A stretch of DNA of 64,000 nucleotides from Schistosoma haematobium (Eukaryota; Platyhelminthes; Trematoda; Strigeidida; Schistosomatidae): the NCBI RefSeq assembly GCF_000699445.3, contig NC_067197.1:12468152-12532151 (forward strand). The letters run 5' to 3'. The position numbers and the translations under genes are program-made. Below, in pieces: positions 1 through 12,341 of this stretch (positions are counted from its first letter, which is position 1; every line of letters starts with the position of its first letter). The notes under the pieces were generated by a model that did no database searches, was not told the DNA's origin, and was given only the letters and a program-made list of their open reading frames with translations.

Positions 1-168
1 ACAGCTATCCAATTATCCTTAGTTTTCAATGTTTGTCTGGCCGAACTCAGCCTATGATGCAAAGCACAAGTATATGAATAAACCCCATACTACTCCATTC
101 TAAAATACGATCCGATTGTTGTATGAAATGCAACCTGTCTTGATTAATTTATTATTACTTATTTTTAG
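1..168 (+). other. Intron end upstream of first exon
   Basis: AT-rich non-coding sequence ending in a T-rich tract and TTTTTAG at 163-168. Nothing else recognised. Confidence 0.7.
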
Positions 169-3100
169 ATCAAATTGATTCTGATAAACAACAATTAATT
201 GGTGTTGACTTATCAGAAGCATATGAACAATTAAAAACTTTGCAAATTGAAGCTACTGGTCCACGAATGATTGCTTTAAAAGAATTAGCTAATCAAATTG
301 AAGGTGAAGACGTGGATTTAAATGATTTGTACAATAAAATGGGTAGTCGTCCAGGGAGTAATCGACCTGGAAGTAATCATAGTAGACCTACTAGTGATCG
401 GTCACGTAGTCGACGTTCTGTTTCATTTGATTTATTAGGTAAGGAAAATAGTTTTGATTCAACTACAAATGATGAAATTAATCGTCAGTTACATGAACGT
501 TTAATTCGACTTTTAAGTAAATTAAATCGCCTTATCAGTCATCTTAATCAACGTACAATACTTTGTCGTTTAACTATTGAATATGAATATTGTCGTCAAA
601 ATTGGATACAAGAGATTAATTCATTGAATTCACGTTTAAAAACATTTGAAAATAATTCAGTTGTTGTAGAATTAAATGTAGATAAGAAGAAAAAACATTC
701 ATCGAATAAATCTATTGAAGATGATAGAAAACCATCTGTTCAAGAAAATGAAGACTCTGTAAAACAACAACATAATGAAGAAGAAATCAATAAGGATGAA
801 GTCAGTATAGGAGAAAATGTCACAGAATCTACAAATTTAACTCACCATGACGATAATTCTATTCAGACTACCACTATTACTACTACTACTGATACTAGTA
901 GTAAACAGCCAATTACTTCAATTGATCTATTTCAATCTGCCGCAGATGATGCTGAACGTATATTATTTCGCAAACAAACAATACAATCTGGTATTGTCTA
1001 TCAATCAGAATATAAAAATTTAAAAGATGAAATTGACAAATTAAAACAATTAATCAATAATTGGCAAGTTACATTAGATTTTACACGATCAAATATCATT
1101 GAAAATGAATTCGATGAAACACCGAATGATTCGAATTTAATTGGACCAAAAGAACTTGATGTGGCTGTTGTTTCAGTTGGTCTTATGTTTGTCACTAATA
1201 TTGATTTGAATTGGTCATTCAGTACTGGATTCAGTACTACTACTTCAATGACAACCACAACGAGTGCTTTAACCACTAGCACCACTACCACCACCACGAC
1301 AACTGCTTCAGGTGGTACCATAATCACTTCTGATCAGTCGACAATACTACAGTTAGAACCATTTAGTTTTTTTATAGATATTGCTAGATTATCTTCTGAA
1401 TGTGATAAATTACATGGAAAATTAAAAGCTAATTTATTACATGTGATTGGTGTATGTGAAAATTGGCAACAATTAGTTGAAGCACGTGATAGATTATTAG
1501 AACAAGTTAAAGATTTACAATATCGTTCATCAGGAGCTTGTTATACAGTTAGTCAATTAGGTGATCCATCAAAAACCGATAAACCTATTGGTATACGTTT
1601 GACACGTTTAGGTCAACAGTTATTAAATTGGCAAGTTGAATTAAATTCGGCTGGCACTACTACAGATGATGTGAATGCATTACAAACTGATGTTAGTAAT
1701 AATAATAATGAAAATAATAATACTGATAAAACTAATTTACCAAGTGAAGCTGCCACTATAGTTCAAAGATTAAGTGATCTTCGACGGGCAGGTGAACGAA
1801 TTGTTGGATTAAATCCAGCCCGTGGTCCGAATGTTGATAGTTTATACAATACAGCTGTACAAACAGTACGTTTGTGTGCAATTTCTCTAGGTGAAATTGG
1901 TCGACATAGTATACTATTATTTCAAGCATTATCAAAACGTTCAGAATGTTTGCATCAATTGACAGAATTTCTTGATGAAATTGAAAAACAAAGTGGTCTT
2001 ATTCCAGCTAGTGAACATCAGTCAGTTTTCGGTAATACAAATTCAACTGAACAAAGTCAAACGATTACAGATGATCAACAAATTAATATTTCTGATAAAA
2101 ATGTTAAACGACCAATACCTGAACAAATTGCATCACAATTCACAATGTTTGAATGTATGGATCTATGTAGATTGTTAAGTGTGGATAATGTCAAAGAGGT
2201 AGAACAACAACTGACACCATGTCAAATTGCATTAGATTCATTAATGAATAAACAAAATACATATTTTATACAATTAAATCAATCATCTTCATTAGCATTA
2301 CAGACATTTAATGAATTTCAAACAGAAATATGTAAATATAATAATAATAATAAAATTGAGGATATGGATGAAGAACATAAACTATCCGAGAAACAAATAA
2401 AATTAGATCCATTTCGTGATGCAATAATTAATCGTTGGCAACGATTACATTTTCGTTTAGAAACTATCATACAACAATTATATATTCGACGTAGTGCATT
2501 CATATATTTAGAAGATGGTTTTAAACAATTAGAATATTGGATTGAAACAAATGAATTAAAAATAGAAACATGTAGTTCACAATTGGCAGCGAATGCAGCG
2601 ACTTCTGCTATCCTATCGCCGTTTAATCTTCATTCAATATTGCCAACTGATGAACAATTAAAGTATACTGAAAATCCTCAATTAATTCTTGATACATTTA
2701 ATACAGAAGTTGTTTACTACTCAAATTTATTAAACAGTATAAATGATCGTATCGAAGCTGATTTAGGAGATCGTGTATTATTGAGAAAAACATTTGATAA
2801 TTTAGAATGGCGTTTACATAAATTACAAAAATCTTCAAATCATTTATTACAACAATGGAATGAAGAATATGAAAGATGTGAACAGTTAAAAGTTGATCTA
2901 CATCAATTTAATGCCCTTCTAGAATCAATTAGTAAAGAGTTAACATATTGTTTTGATCCTGCTATTTGTAATGTTGAAGAGGATCCAAATAGTTTGACGA
3001 TGGTACAATATAGCCTCACTGATATACAAAGTATTAATATACAAGCAAATAATTATTTATTACAATTATGCAAAGCACAGTGCATTCGTCATCATCTTGC

Positions 3101-3578
3101 ACGATTACGTGATCGTTCATTATGGTTACATGATAGAGCTCATTTATTAGCCATTGGACCAAGTCGTTATCATCATCGTTCTATTCAACCATTAAAAATA
3201 ACTCAACAAGAAGCGAATTTATCCACCAATAATGAGAATACATCTACTGAACTATTTACCGCATCTGTTCTATTAGAAAGTGAATCAGTCTCTTTAAATC
3301 ATCGTTTATTAGGTTTAGTTGCAAGATCTACAAAATCTGTGCATATTTTACATTCAAAAATTAGTCATATCTTTTTTGATGCTATACAAAATTTTCATAA
3401 TTGGTTTGATGATTTACATTCAAGAGTAAATGAAATTCATTCAGCTACACTTCCAATGCATATTATAACAAAACCAAATGATTCAAAGCAACTATTGACT
3501 GATACAAATCAATCAGTGGGAATTTTATCCGTAGATGTGTTGTCATCTAATTTGAATACAATTCGTGCAACTGTAGAA
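169..3578 (+). CDS. Giant spectrin-repeat protein, exon 1 in window
   Basis: An open frame of 1,136 codons. It begins with two bases that finish a split codon (codons start at 171) and ends at GAA before the donor GTTAGT at 3579. Around residues 58-90 lies a Ser/Arg/Pro linker (RPGSNRPGSN, then SRSRRSVSF) that looks phosphorylatable. Residues about 352-387 form a Thr-rich low-complexity stretch. The rest is helical with spectrin-like Trp sites (NNWQVTLDF, ENWQQLVEARDRLLEQV, LEWRLHKLQKS, FHNWFDDLHSRV). The reading frame stays open to 3680, but the phase fits the exon at 5873 if splicing is at 3578. A weaker in-phase GTAGAA donor lies at 3573. Confidence 0.85.
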
Positions 3579-4814
3579 GTTAGTGGTTATATTTTATTTG
3601 TTATATTCACTACTTGGTTATCTGTTAGTAGTCGATTGAGTTCGAAAGAAACCATGAACTGTTATGAATCATCGGGTTAGTGATGTCTTTAGAGTGTACG
3701 GTTGTAAAGATAGAATACTTATGTTAATCTGTCATTGTGAAGTTGCGAACATCGTATTGTATATCCCTTAGCACTGGTCAGATTCTATCGATCAGTTCAT
3801 AGTCTGACTTCTAGCCTAAATAAATTGATATCTCGGTTGACTTCGCTATTTCACCGATAATCTCAATCCGACAGTGTTTTTTGTGACTCAAATAACACAT
3901 TGTCAATGTCTGTGAGTATGAAAGCAGGTGGAACGAGTTTGAGTCCAACAGAGAGCATCATTTCCTTAAGACTGGAAATAACTGCCGGAAAATGGAAAAC
4001 CTAGATCTCACCAATCACTTAACGAATAATAATTATATAAATCTTGATTCTTCTCGATCATCTCTATTTATACCGAAACTATTCCATCTTGCCATTTAAA
4101 CATGTCGTCTTCCAATGAAAACTACAAACGAATCTAACGAGTCAGTTTTCCATCGCTTCATTCACTCACTCTTTCGTCCTAACATTACTTACGAAATACC
4201 ACATTAGTATATGTGTGTATATTTGCTAAACATTACGTTCGTGAGTGTTTCTAATTCGAAAAAATATAGCGAACTTGATAAGAAATTATTTTATCTCTCG
4301 ATATTCAATATATCTGAACAGTACCCAACCGTCAAATGTCCTTTTAACATGTATTCTTTGTATTTGTTTAAATGTTAATCACTTAAAAGATCAATAATTT
4401 TTCTTAGAATAGACGTATTGTAGGTACCAGTAAGAATCCGGAATCCCCTTTTCAACCTATATTGGATTCGTCAGCTTGATATAACTGGATCTTACCGTTG
4501 ATGTTTATGTTGCTACTTGAATCAAGTATCTCTCACTTCAAATACTACTGAGTTCAGAAAGCCATTAACTTGTTTAAAGGTTATGACCTTTATACTATGA
4601 ATTTGAAGGGTTTAAATTATTCCGTTTTTAATAGTGGTAATTGAAGTTTGATCAATCTTTGTTGGTATATGTGTATCCCGTGCAGATTACCTGGATTTAG
4701 CTAAGTCGTAGGTTATTTGTAGAAGATTTGTGACTATAAGTGGAAACCATTTTTGTTTAACCATGTTAGAGACATCTGACAAGTTAATTATGGATATTTT
4801 AAGAGTTGGAATCA

Positions 4815-4895
4815 CGAACTGATCTTAGCTAGACCACCATTGAAAACCTGAAAACACTGGATGGCCATTTCGTTCTTATATGGGACATCCTTCGC
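4815..4895 (-). repeat. Sm-alpha-like SINE, 3' remnant
   Basis: On the minus strand this carries the SINE 3' signature (GAAA followed by CATCCAGTG, then CAGGTTTTCAATGGTGG). The hammerhead GAAA box survives but the CUGANGA box does not. Confidence 0.65.
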
Positions 4896-4957
4896 CGCCG
4901 GTGAATGAAGGGTTACGCAAGATCATTGATTGATTGATTTTAAACATTAATATCGTC

Positions 4958-5085
4958 AGATGCGGCCTCAGTGGTCTAGAGGTTAAACGTTCATGAGCGG
5001 AACCGAAAGTCCTGAGTTTGGCCCCCGCTTATGAGGTTGTAGGAGCTCACTGCTGAGCTTCAAGGTTCACTATGGTGTTGGTATA
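4958..5085 (+). repeat. Sm-alpha-like SINE, degenerate sense copy
   Basis: A tRNA-like A box (GGCCTCAGTGGTCTAGAGG) is followed by a decayed B box and a CACTGCTGAG remnant of the hammerhead core. The copy is much diverged and appears cut at its 3' end. Confidence 0.6.
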
Positions 5086-5106
5086 TGCCTCCAATTCCCA
5101 AAGCAA

Positions 5107-5227
5107 TGTGTTTTTGAGTCTTCCTCTTTTTTTTCGCCTTCAGGATTCCGGGTTAAGACTTGTCTCATAATGCCCTGACTTGGAATCCTGAAGGCAAAAG
5201 CAAAATAGGAAGACTCAAGAACACACA
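5107..5227. repeat. Inverted repeat of RTE 3'-coding fragments
   Basis: The left arm (about 5107-5166) and right arm (about 5173-5227) are near reverse complements. Both derive from the stretch of the SR2-like RTE ORF that encodes the ALTWNPEG motif near its C-terminus. The left arm is antisense and the right arm sense, with only a few bases between. Confidence 0.7.
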
Positions 5228-5872
5228 ATGAAAATGTTTGCTAAGTCCTACGAGAATGTTAAATGTTTCTTCTGAGCACATAATTTAGAGTTTCGGGCTG
5301 GAACCCTTTATAGCCTTTACAATATGTCAGAAATGAGATGCAAAACCGTTGAGGAACTGCGAAGGTAGTGAGCGTTAGATCACATGGAACGATTTACATT
5401 TATCTACTACATGACCATGTGTGTTGTAACCTTCCCAGGCTACATGGGCGGGTCTCGTTCCATTCGTTAATTAACTTGGTCATACGTTGGTTACAGCTTT
5501 TTCCACAGAAGCAATTGAGTCGGTAGATATACATCAAGTAGATATAATCAGTTAACTAGTTCTTCGTTTTAGTAGACATCACTGGTCGACTAGAGAATAA
5601 CTAAGTAAGATTAGCTTCTTAAATTGTCATTTTAATCACCCTCATTATTCTGTCATGTAGGATATCACTAGCTACATACCCGTTGTATAGTACTTTTAGT
5701 TAGAGAGGTTCCTTCGGAGCAGTCACTATCTATAACTAATCCCTGTATAGACTGAAAAACTTTATTGATAGTGTGTTTTCTATGAATCAATCATTTACAG
5801 TATGTGTATTCCCACTCATACGGTGTAGGATAACTAATTCAAATCATTATTATCTATTCTATCTATGTAAAG

Positions 5873-6466
5873 GATTTAGCTAAGAAAGTTCAATGTGAAT
5901 CTAAACTTGACATTTTAAAAGAATCAGCTAAAATAATGCTACGTTCAAACTATATAGACATCGAGCCTAGTTTATCTGATCATATAAAAGATGATGAGGT
6001 TGACGATGCTGACGCTCAAGTGAAGAATGAAAAACAACCATCAGTTGATGGTTTGCAAACATCACTGCCAACAGCTGAATCTCTTTTACAGTCTGTTGAA
6101 GATAAAGTCGAACAATTCACTAAAGTAGTAGAAACAACTGACAATAATCCACCTTCATCATTATCAATATCATTATTATTAACAAAACTCAACTCCTCTG
6201 ATGCTTCTTCCATCTTTATGGAATCTGATAATTCAATAAGTCAATTGCTTCGATTATGGGACAGTCAATTAACCAATATGTATAGTGAATTGAAACAGAT
6301 CGAGTTGAAGCTTGATGCGGCACAAAAAGTTGCTATACAGTCTAAAGAATATGAAATTAAATTATCCGAAAATGTGATTATTTATGAAGAACGATTTAAG
6401 CAAATTATTTTATGGCAACAATCAATTACTATTGAATCGTGTAAAATTCGTCTTAATAAATTACAA
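5873..6466 (+). CDS. Giant spectrin-repeat protein, exon 2
   Basis: A 198-codon phase-0 exon preceded by TATGTAAAG and followed by the donor GTAAGA at 6467. It starts DLAKKVQCESKL and ends CKIRLNKLQ. An acidic stretch (DHIKDDEVDDADAQ) comes first, then a helical segment with LLRLWDSQLTNMYSELKQ and ILWQQSITIES, typical of a spectrin repeat. An alternative AG at 5879 would leave phase 1 and not match the upstream exon. Confidence 0.85.
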
Positions 6467-7268
6467 GTAAGAAACACTCGACATTATTTGAGTTAATGGT
6501 ATTATATTTGATGTACCCAATAAATTTAAACTTTAGGATTTTTGTTAGTGAAAAAAGAACAAGAGATTAGAAACTTCTGATGAGTAGGTTATATTTTTTT
6601 TGCTAAAATAGCGATAGAAGTCAAAATAGGCGTCTTATCCTATTTTGAAGTCGTCAGTTGCATATAATAAAAAGCCAAATACGAGTTGCGCTAGAGGGAT
6701 TCATTTCAAGCATTCGTTTATCCAGAGAGACATTTAGAATGAGAAGTGGGAAATCTAAGTGAAGAAGGCAACTCGCTAACTCGTTTTGGTAAAGCGGGAC
6801 TCAGTATTTATAGTCATCCAAAAATATGTGAGGAATAGAGTGAATACGTGGATAATCGACAAGGTCAAAGTGTATGACTCAAGAAGAATGAATGAATCGG
6901 TTTGTTCGGCGGTTAGAATGACTCATATGGTCACAAAATAGCACCAGACACTACAATATACTTATTGACCAATGCATATTTCATAACACAACGGTGTTGT
7001 TTATTTTCAGTATAAGGTTGTGAAATTGTTAAGTTTAGATTGATATAATGAATGGGTCAGTATTAGACCACCATTGAAAACCTGGAGGCACTGGATGAGC
7101 ATTTCGTCCTAGTACGGGACTCCTCAGTAGTTCACGTCCACGATTCCGCACGTGGGACTCGAACCCAGGGCCTTCGGTCTCGCGCGCGAACGCTTATTTA
7201 TTCTAATTAATGATAACACTTTATTTCATTATTTATTTATATTTTTCTGTAATTTTTTATAATCTTAG
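6467..7268 (+). other. Intron 2 (0.8 kb)
   Basis: Contains the antisense SINE at 7048-7198. The rest is AT-rich with no gene seen. Confidence 0.75.
7048..7198 (-). repeat. Sm-alpha-like SINE, antisense, with near-canonical hammerhead core
   Basis: Read on the minus strand, a B box (complement of GGGACTCGAACCC, 7154-7166) is followed by a hammerhead core. CTGAGGA is the complement of 7121-7127, stem II with loop lies at 7106-7120, and GAAA at 7102-7105. The cleavage triplet is ATC and the stem I strand CAGTGCC. Stem I pairing is partly broken, so activity is uncertain. Confidence 0.75.
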
Positions 7269-7679
7269 GATTTACTTGTCCAATTAAACGGGGATAGTAC
7301 AGAATTAAAACAAGCTCATGAAACATTTAATCAATTAGTTAAATTATGTAATCTATCATTGTTTCATGAGTTCAATAATCAATCAACCGATTCCATTAAT
7401 CAAAATGATAGTCCTGAGAAATTAAACGAAAGATTTATTTATAAATCTACTGTACTAACGGAAATTGAGTCTAGATTAAATGTTTTACAGTTATGTTTGG
7501 AAAAGGCTATCAATCATACTATTGAGGTGACTTCTGCCTTAGAAACTCAACAACGTACATGCAATGATGCGAACAATTGGATTGAAGATGTTACAAGTCA
7601 ACTTCATCAGATTATCACAGAAAGACAAGAAACACCAACTAATCGTGATACTGCTCAAAAATATCTTGATTTAATACAT
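7269..7679 (+). CDS. Giant spectrin-repeat protein, exon 3
   Basis: A 137-codon phase-0 exon between ATCTTAG and donor GTAAGC at 7680. It starts DLLVQLNGDSTELKQAH and ends TAQKYLDLIH. Helical, with NDANNWIEDVTSQLHQI as the spectrin-like Trp site. The coding frame extends upstream of the first ATG-like codon, so the exon border rather than a Met sets the start. Confidence 0.85.
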
Positions 7680-8055
7680 GTAAGCTTATGGGTATCTTCA
7701 AAATGGTGTTCAGTTCTTGTTCTTAGGATTACATTTTATTATATTTTCTTATGTAATTTCCATTCTTTTCCAAGTCAGGGGGTTAGGTAAAAGTGAATCG
7801 ATTGGATTCCACTTGTTCCTGTAGTCTTATCATTGTTCCACATAAAACAATTATCGACTATTAATACAAAATAATAATATGGTATCACTTAGTGACAACT
7901 ACTCATAAACGTGAATTGACATTTGCGGATATCTGAAGATATGAAATAACTATATCAGCAAAGATTCGATCACTAAGTGAGCATCTGGTGGTTTAAATTA
8001 ATAATTATGGTTAATTCGTGTTCATCATCTACCATGGAGCATAGGTTTTATTTCG

Positions 8056-8069
8056 TACATGGATGAGAC
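8056..8069. repeat. Target-site duplication, left copy
   Basis: TACATGGATGAGAC here is repeated exactly at 10356-10369, bracketing the RTE copy. Confidence 0.85.
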
Positions 8070-8190
8070 TTTACTTACTTACACCTGTTACTCCTAATGG
8101 AGCATAGGCAGCCGACCAGCATTCTCCAACCCACTCTGTCCTGGGCCTTCTTTTCTAGTTCCATCCAATTCTCTTCCATTTTTCTCATGT

Positions 8191-8626
8191 CTATTTCCAT
8201 TTCCCGACGTAATGTATTCCTTGGTCTTCCTCTTTCCTTTGGCCTTCAGGATTCCATGTGAGGGCTTGTCTTGTGACGCAGTTGAGTGCGTTTCTCAATG
8301 TGTGTCCTATCCACTTCCAGCACTTCTTCCTGATTTCCTCCTCCACTGCAATCTGGTTCGTCCTCTCCCACAGTACGTTGTTGCTAATAGTGTCCGGCCA
8401 ACGGATCCGAAGTATTTTGCTTAGACAATTGTTAATAAACACCTGTATTTTCTGGATGATGGCTTTCATAGTTCTCCAGGTTTCCGCCCAATACAGTAGA
8501 ACTGTCTTTACATTTGTATTGAAAATCCTGACCTTGATGTTGGTTGACAATTGTTTTGAGTTCCATATGTTCTTCAGTGGTGTATATGCTGCTCTTGTTT
8601 TACCGATCCGCGCTTTCATATCTGTC
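8191..8626 (-). pseudogene. RTE ORF C-terminal remnant
   Basis: In this frame the sequence from [17 protein letters not shown] through [18 protein letters not shown] to ALTWNPEGQ is the post-RT region of the RTE polyprotein. It joins the upstream part at the deletion point near 8622-8628 in a different frame. Small indels near the end break the usual RGRP stretch. Dead fragment. Confidence 0.8.
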
Positions 8627-10170
8627 TGGTCCTGCTGCTTTGCCACTCTTGATTTGTCTGATGGCCATGCTGATTTCTTCAATTGTTGGTGGGCCAACAT
8701 CGATTGGGAGATACGTGGGTGCTGCTTCGATGTTGGGTGGGTTCAGTGGAGCTGGTCGATTCAAGAGTTCATTGAAGTGTTCTACCCACCTGTTTTGTTG
8801 CTCTTCAATGTTGGTGATTACCTTGCCTTCTTTGCTTTTCACTGGTCGTTCTGGTTTGCGGCGATTTCCAGAGAGTTTCTTTGTCGTGTCATACAATTGT
8901 CTCATGTTTCCTTCTCTTGCAGCCTTTTCCGCCGTCGTTGCTAAATCTTCCACATATTTACGTTTGTCGGTTCTGATGCTCCTCTTCACTTGTTTGTTTA
9001 TTTCCGTGTATTCAGCTTGTGCCTTGGCTTTTTCTGCTCTTGTTCGACTGGTATTGATCGCTGCCTTCTTGTTCCTCCTTTCTTGAATCTTATCCAGTGT
9101 ATCAACAGTGATCCATTCCTTGTGGTGGTGCTTCTTGTGACCCAGGACCTCATGACATGTTGAAGTGATTGCTTCTTTGATCCCCTTCCAGTTGCTCTCC
9201 ACAGTAGTTCCTTCTCCATTGAGTAGATCATGAAAGGCCTGGAGCTTGTTGCTGAGGACTATCTTGAATTTGTTGAGTTTGTTAGTATCCTGAAGAAAGG
9301 CCGTATTGAACTTTTGTGATATTGTCTGCCCCGTTGTCCAGTGTTTCTTGAGTTTCAATTTCATCTTGGCGAATAGCAAGTGATGATCTGGTGCTATATC
9401 AGCTCCTCTCTTGGTTCTCACGTCCTCTATAGTCCTCCTGAACGTTTTGTTGATGCAAATATGGTCGATTTGGTTTTGTGTAGAGTGATCCGGTGAAGTC
9501 CATGTGGTTTTGTGTATGCGTTTATGTGGGAATATGGTGCCGCCTATGACCAGCTTATTGAAGGCACATAGGTTTGCAAATCTCTCACCATTTTCGTTTC
9601 TTTCTCCCAGTCCGTGTCGTCCCATGATGTCTTCATATCCAGTGTTGTCCGTTCCAACCTTGGCATAGAAATCTCCCATCAGAATGGTCAGGTCCTTTTT
9701 TGGGCACTTCTCGATGATTGACTGCAGCCTGTTGTAGAATTGATCTTTAGCGTCTTCATTGTAGTCGTTGGTAGGCGCATAGCATTGGATGATGTTCATT
9801 GAAATACCCTCTTTCCTTGTTTTGAAGGAGGCTTTGATGATCTTTGGTCCATGAGATTCCCATGCTATAAGCGCATTTTGTGCTTGTTTGGACAGCATCG
9901 ATGCAACTCCTTGTGTATGTGGGGCACTTTCTTCATCATGGCCGGAGAATAACAGAAGCTCCCCTGAAGCTAGTCGTTGTTGTCTAACTTGTGCCCAAAC
10001 ACATCTATGTTGTATCTTCTCATTTCTGCAGCAATTTGGAAGACTCTCCCAGTCTCCCACATTGTACGAGTATTCCACGTACCTGAATAAATGTTTGCTC
10101 TGTTTGTCAGAAGGGGCATTGGCCTCGTAACTTCCGAAGGAACTCGGCTTTCATCATGAGGCATCATAGT
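8622..10170 (-). pseudogene. RTE ORF N-terminal remnant (AP-like endonuclease)
   Basis: The main frame runs from near 10078 to the KSGKAAGPD motif, with an earlier piece (YSGTWNTRTMWETGR) in another frame at about 10040-10085. The endonuclease fold is recognisable, but Asn of the usual GDFNAK motif is Tyr (GDFYAK) and the SDHH motif reads APDHH, so the catalytic site looks spoiled. A short gap removes the metal-binding Glu motif expected after the first strand. Confidence 0.85.
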
Positions 10171-10355
10171 TCTTCTAAATGAAGACCTTCTGACTCCCAG
10201 GGCAGAGTTTAGAAGGTTTGAATAATTTTCTCTGGTTAGCGTTTTTTTAGCGAGTTAGTTTTCCACGGGATGGAGTCGCTAACTCTATGCCCAACCCTCC
10301 TCCTTTATCCGGGCTTGGGACCGGCAGTAGCCCTCAGAGGGACTCCAGGCGGAGT

Positions 10356-10369
10356 TACATGGATGAGAC
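10356..10369. repeat. Target-site duplication, right copy
   Basis: Exact copy of TACATGGATGAGAC at 8056-8069. Confidence 0.85.
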
Positions 10370-10432
10370 AACTGTCCAGAATTTCTTTGTTTTCAATGGT
10401 TTTTTAACTACAGTCAGTTCTTGATTTAAAAC
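10356..10432 (+). repeat. SINE 3' remnant, host of the RTE insertion
   Basis: ATGAGACAACTGTCCAG followed by TTTCAATGG and CAGTTCTTGAT matches the 3' half of the SINEs at 43.8 and 46.4 kb in degenerate form. Confidence 0.55.
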
Positions 10433-11830
10433 TACGAATCCAACAAAGGAAAGGGCTATTGCACATGTTTTTGTTTAATTCAGTAGAATAGCGGAAATTG
10501 GTATCAATTTATAACTCATCAAACCTATTTTTATGTTTGAAAATAAAAGTAAAACGTTATACGTATACCATATTGATTGTTCATTATTTAATGGGTGGTC
10601 TAAGAAGATTTGAATATCAACTATGAAAAAAAGCACTATAAAGTGATAATAGTCGCCCATTTGGATTGTTTTTCAGATATTCCAAATGTAAACCATGGTA
10701 GGTGTGAGACATTATTTGATTCATTTGTTTTTATAACAAACGAAATGAAACTATTAAGATCACGAACTGACGAATATTCATTCAACAGTCTAAAACATTT
10801 CAGTCGTTTCATAACATGAAGTTTTAATGTTTTCATAAATGCCTGCTACTAAGTAAATAGTTTTTGCATTGATACGTCCAACTTTGATATCAGTTCGTGA
10901 CGGAAACTGTCTTTAAGTTGAAATAATAATATTCGTAAATCATTTACCTAAACTATGCATGAAACTTATTATAAAGTTTTTCATTTTGGAATCAGCCAAG
11001 TAAAAGAACAAAAGTCTTCAGACTATTAATAAAGTTCCATATCACGGATTGAAGAAAATATATTATTGGTCATTAAATCATTGGAATGACTTGAGATATC
11101 CCATGGAATTTGACTCATTTCCTGCTATGACCTTGATGCTCTGGTAGACTACGATTGGATTTGGCCATGGCTGATTCGATCTTGTGCTAATTCAAATTAA
11201 AATAATACTAGTTGTAGAAACAGACATCACTTGATAGAGTTGAAAAAACCATTAATGCAGATAAACATGTTAACTAGTTACTCACAGTTCTAAAGTTCAA
11301 GAGGATAAAAAATGAATGTTTTTTCAGTGTACAGTTGTTGGGAAATAGCTGTAGGATTTAATTTGTTCTATAGATATTATACCAGAACTGTGAACGCCAT
11401 AATGACGTCCCAGAGTCTGTGTGAAAGCTATAGTCAGAACAAGGACAACTTGGCTTTAAACTTAATCTGATTCTAAATGTATACACAATTTGATTAGTAC
11501 GATAATTAAAGGAATTATAGTTATCAAGTGAAACCCACAAACATACCGACCAGTATTGCGTGTCTTATCGAGATGAGTAAAAATATGAGTTGTAGTCATG
11601 CTTATACAATAGGATAATAATGTCTTTCAATTGGCAGGTCACATGCAACAGGGATAGCCTAAAAACACTTTAGACCAAGTTGACGTAATGGGCGTTTAAA
11701 CAACAATTTGATTGGTTAGTAATGTGCATAACTAACAGCAGTTGGTAACAAACCCTCGTCGACTTAGGTTTCATACCAGTTGACACGTCAACAAGATGTA
11801 TCTGTAGTTTTGAGGGAAGTGATGCTCTCT

Positions 11831-11895
11831 TTAGGACTCGAATTTCTGATACTCAGTTCTACAGTCTAAAGCCATACCAGTGAGCTATTCGGCCA
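11831..11895 (-). repeat. tRNA-like SINE fragment, second family
   Basis: On the minus strand it starts near GGCCGAATAGCTCACTGG (A-box-like) and ends in a decayed GGGTTCGA-like B box. It aligns by eye to 54481-54543. Not a functional tRNA: the acceptor stem and anticodon arm are not formed. Confidence 0.45.
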
Positions 11896-12341
11896 CGACT
11901 CACCTCCTGTAGGACTGAAATATTCACGCTGATGGATTATTGACCTACGTCATCCATGTTTAGTCATTTAATGTTAGTCGACTTCAGTCGATCACTTCCT
12001 TCTCATTCATTATAATTTACAAAATACTTGTGTATTAACATATATCAAATTAATGCACGAAGATAAGATTACACATGCCTAATATGCTACATTTGGAAAG
12101 TCTTAAAACACTGACTGACCATTTCTTAAAACATATTTATTATTAATTATTGCAGACAAACTACTTTCAATGAACCAATTAGTTGTACTACAACGTTTTT
12201 TTTTTACCAAATAGCTTATCTGTCTTTTATGTGCTTCATTAAACGTGTTTTTCCTCTCTCCCTCTCTCTCATCCATTATTTACATCACTTTCCCTCATTC
12301 TCTCCCTCTCATTCACACACACACTCTCTCTGTGACAAAAG

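Larger units (their letters stand above)
3579..5872 (+). other. Intron 1 (2.3 kb)
   Basis: Non-coding. It holds an antisense SINE 3' remnant near 4815-4895, a sense SINE 5' part near 4958-5085, and an RTE-derived inverted repeat at 5107-5227. The remainder shows no supported gene. Confidence 0.75.
8070..10355 (-). mobile_element. SR2-like RTE non-LTR retrotransposon, internally deleted
   Basis: A 2,286-bp copy on the minus strand. Its 5' end (at 10355) has a GC-rich leader and its 3' end (at 8070) a GTAAGTAAGTAAA tail. It encodes an endonuclease/exonuclease/phosphatase domain (LTILMGDFYAKVG, QIDHICINK, GADIAPDHHLL), the connector with [19 protein letters not shown], and then the C-terminal region ([29 protein letters not shown]). 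The reverse transcriptase catalytic core between these is missing, and the frame shifts in the N-terminal part. It cannot mobilise itself. Confidence 0.9.
7680..12341 (+). other. Intron 3 (4.7 kb) with nested retroelements
   Basis: Holds the SR2-like RTE copy (8070-10355, minus) inserted in an older SINE relic. It also has a tRNA-like repeat near 11831-11895 and, just before the next exon, a long C/T tract (about 12250-12335) that likely serves as the polypyrimidine tract. From 10440 to 11820 nothing was recognised. Confidence 0.75.

Noticed and set aside
1001..1327. Minus-strand frame rich in Val
   Set aside because: Mirror of the Thr-rich codons of exon 1; no independent support.
3579..3680. 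Exon 1 running to the stop at 3680 (hydrophobic end SGYILFVIFTTWL)
   Set aside because: It looks like a short membrane segment, but a GTTAGT donor and exact phase-0 match to 5873 make it intron read-through. A truncated isoform is not excluded.
8212..9086. Several + strand frames over 8.2-9.1 kb
   Set aside because: Antisense shadows of the minus-strand RTE polyprotein.
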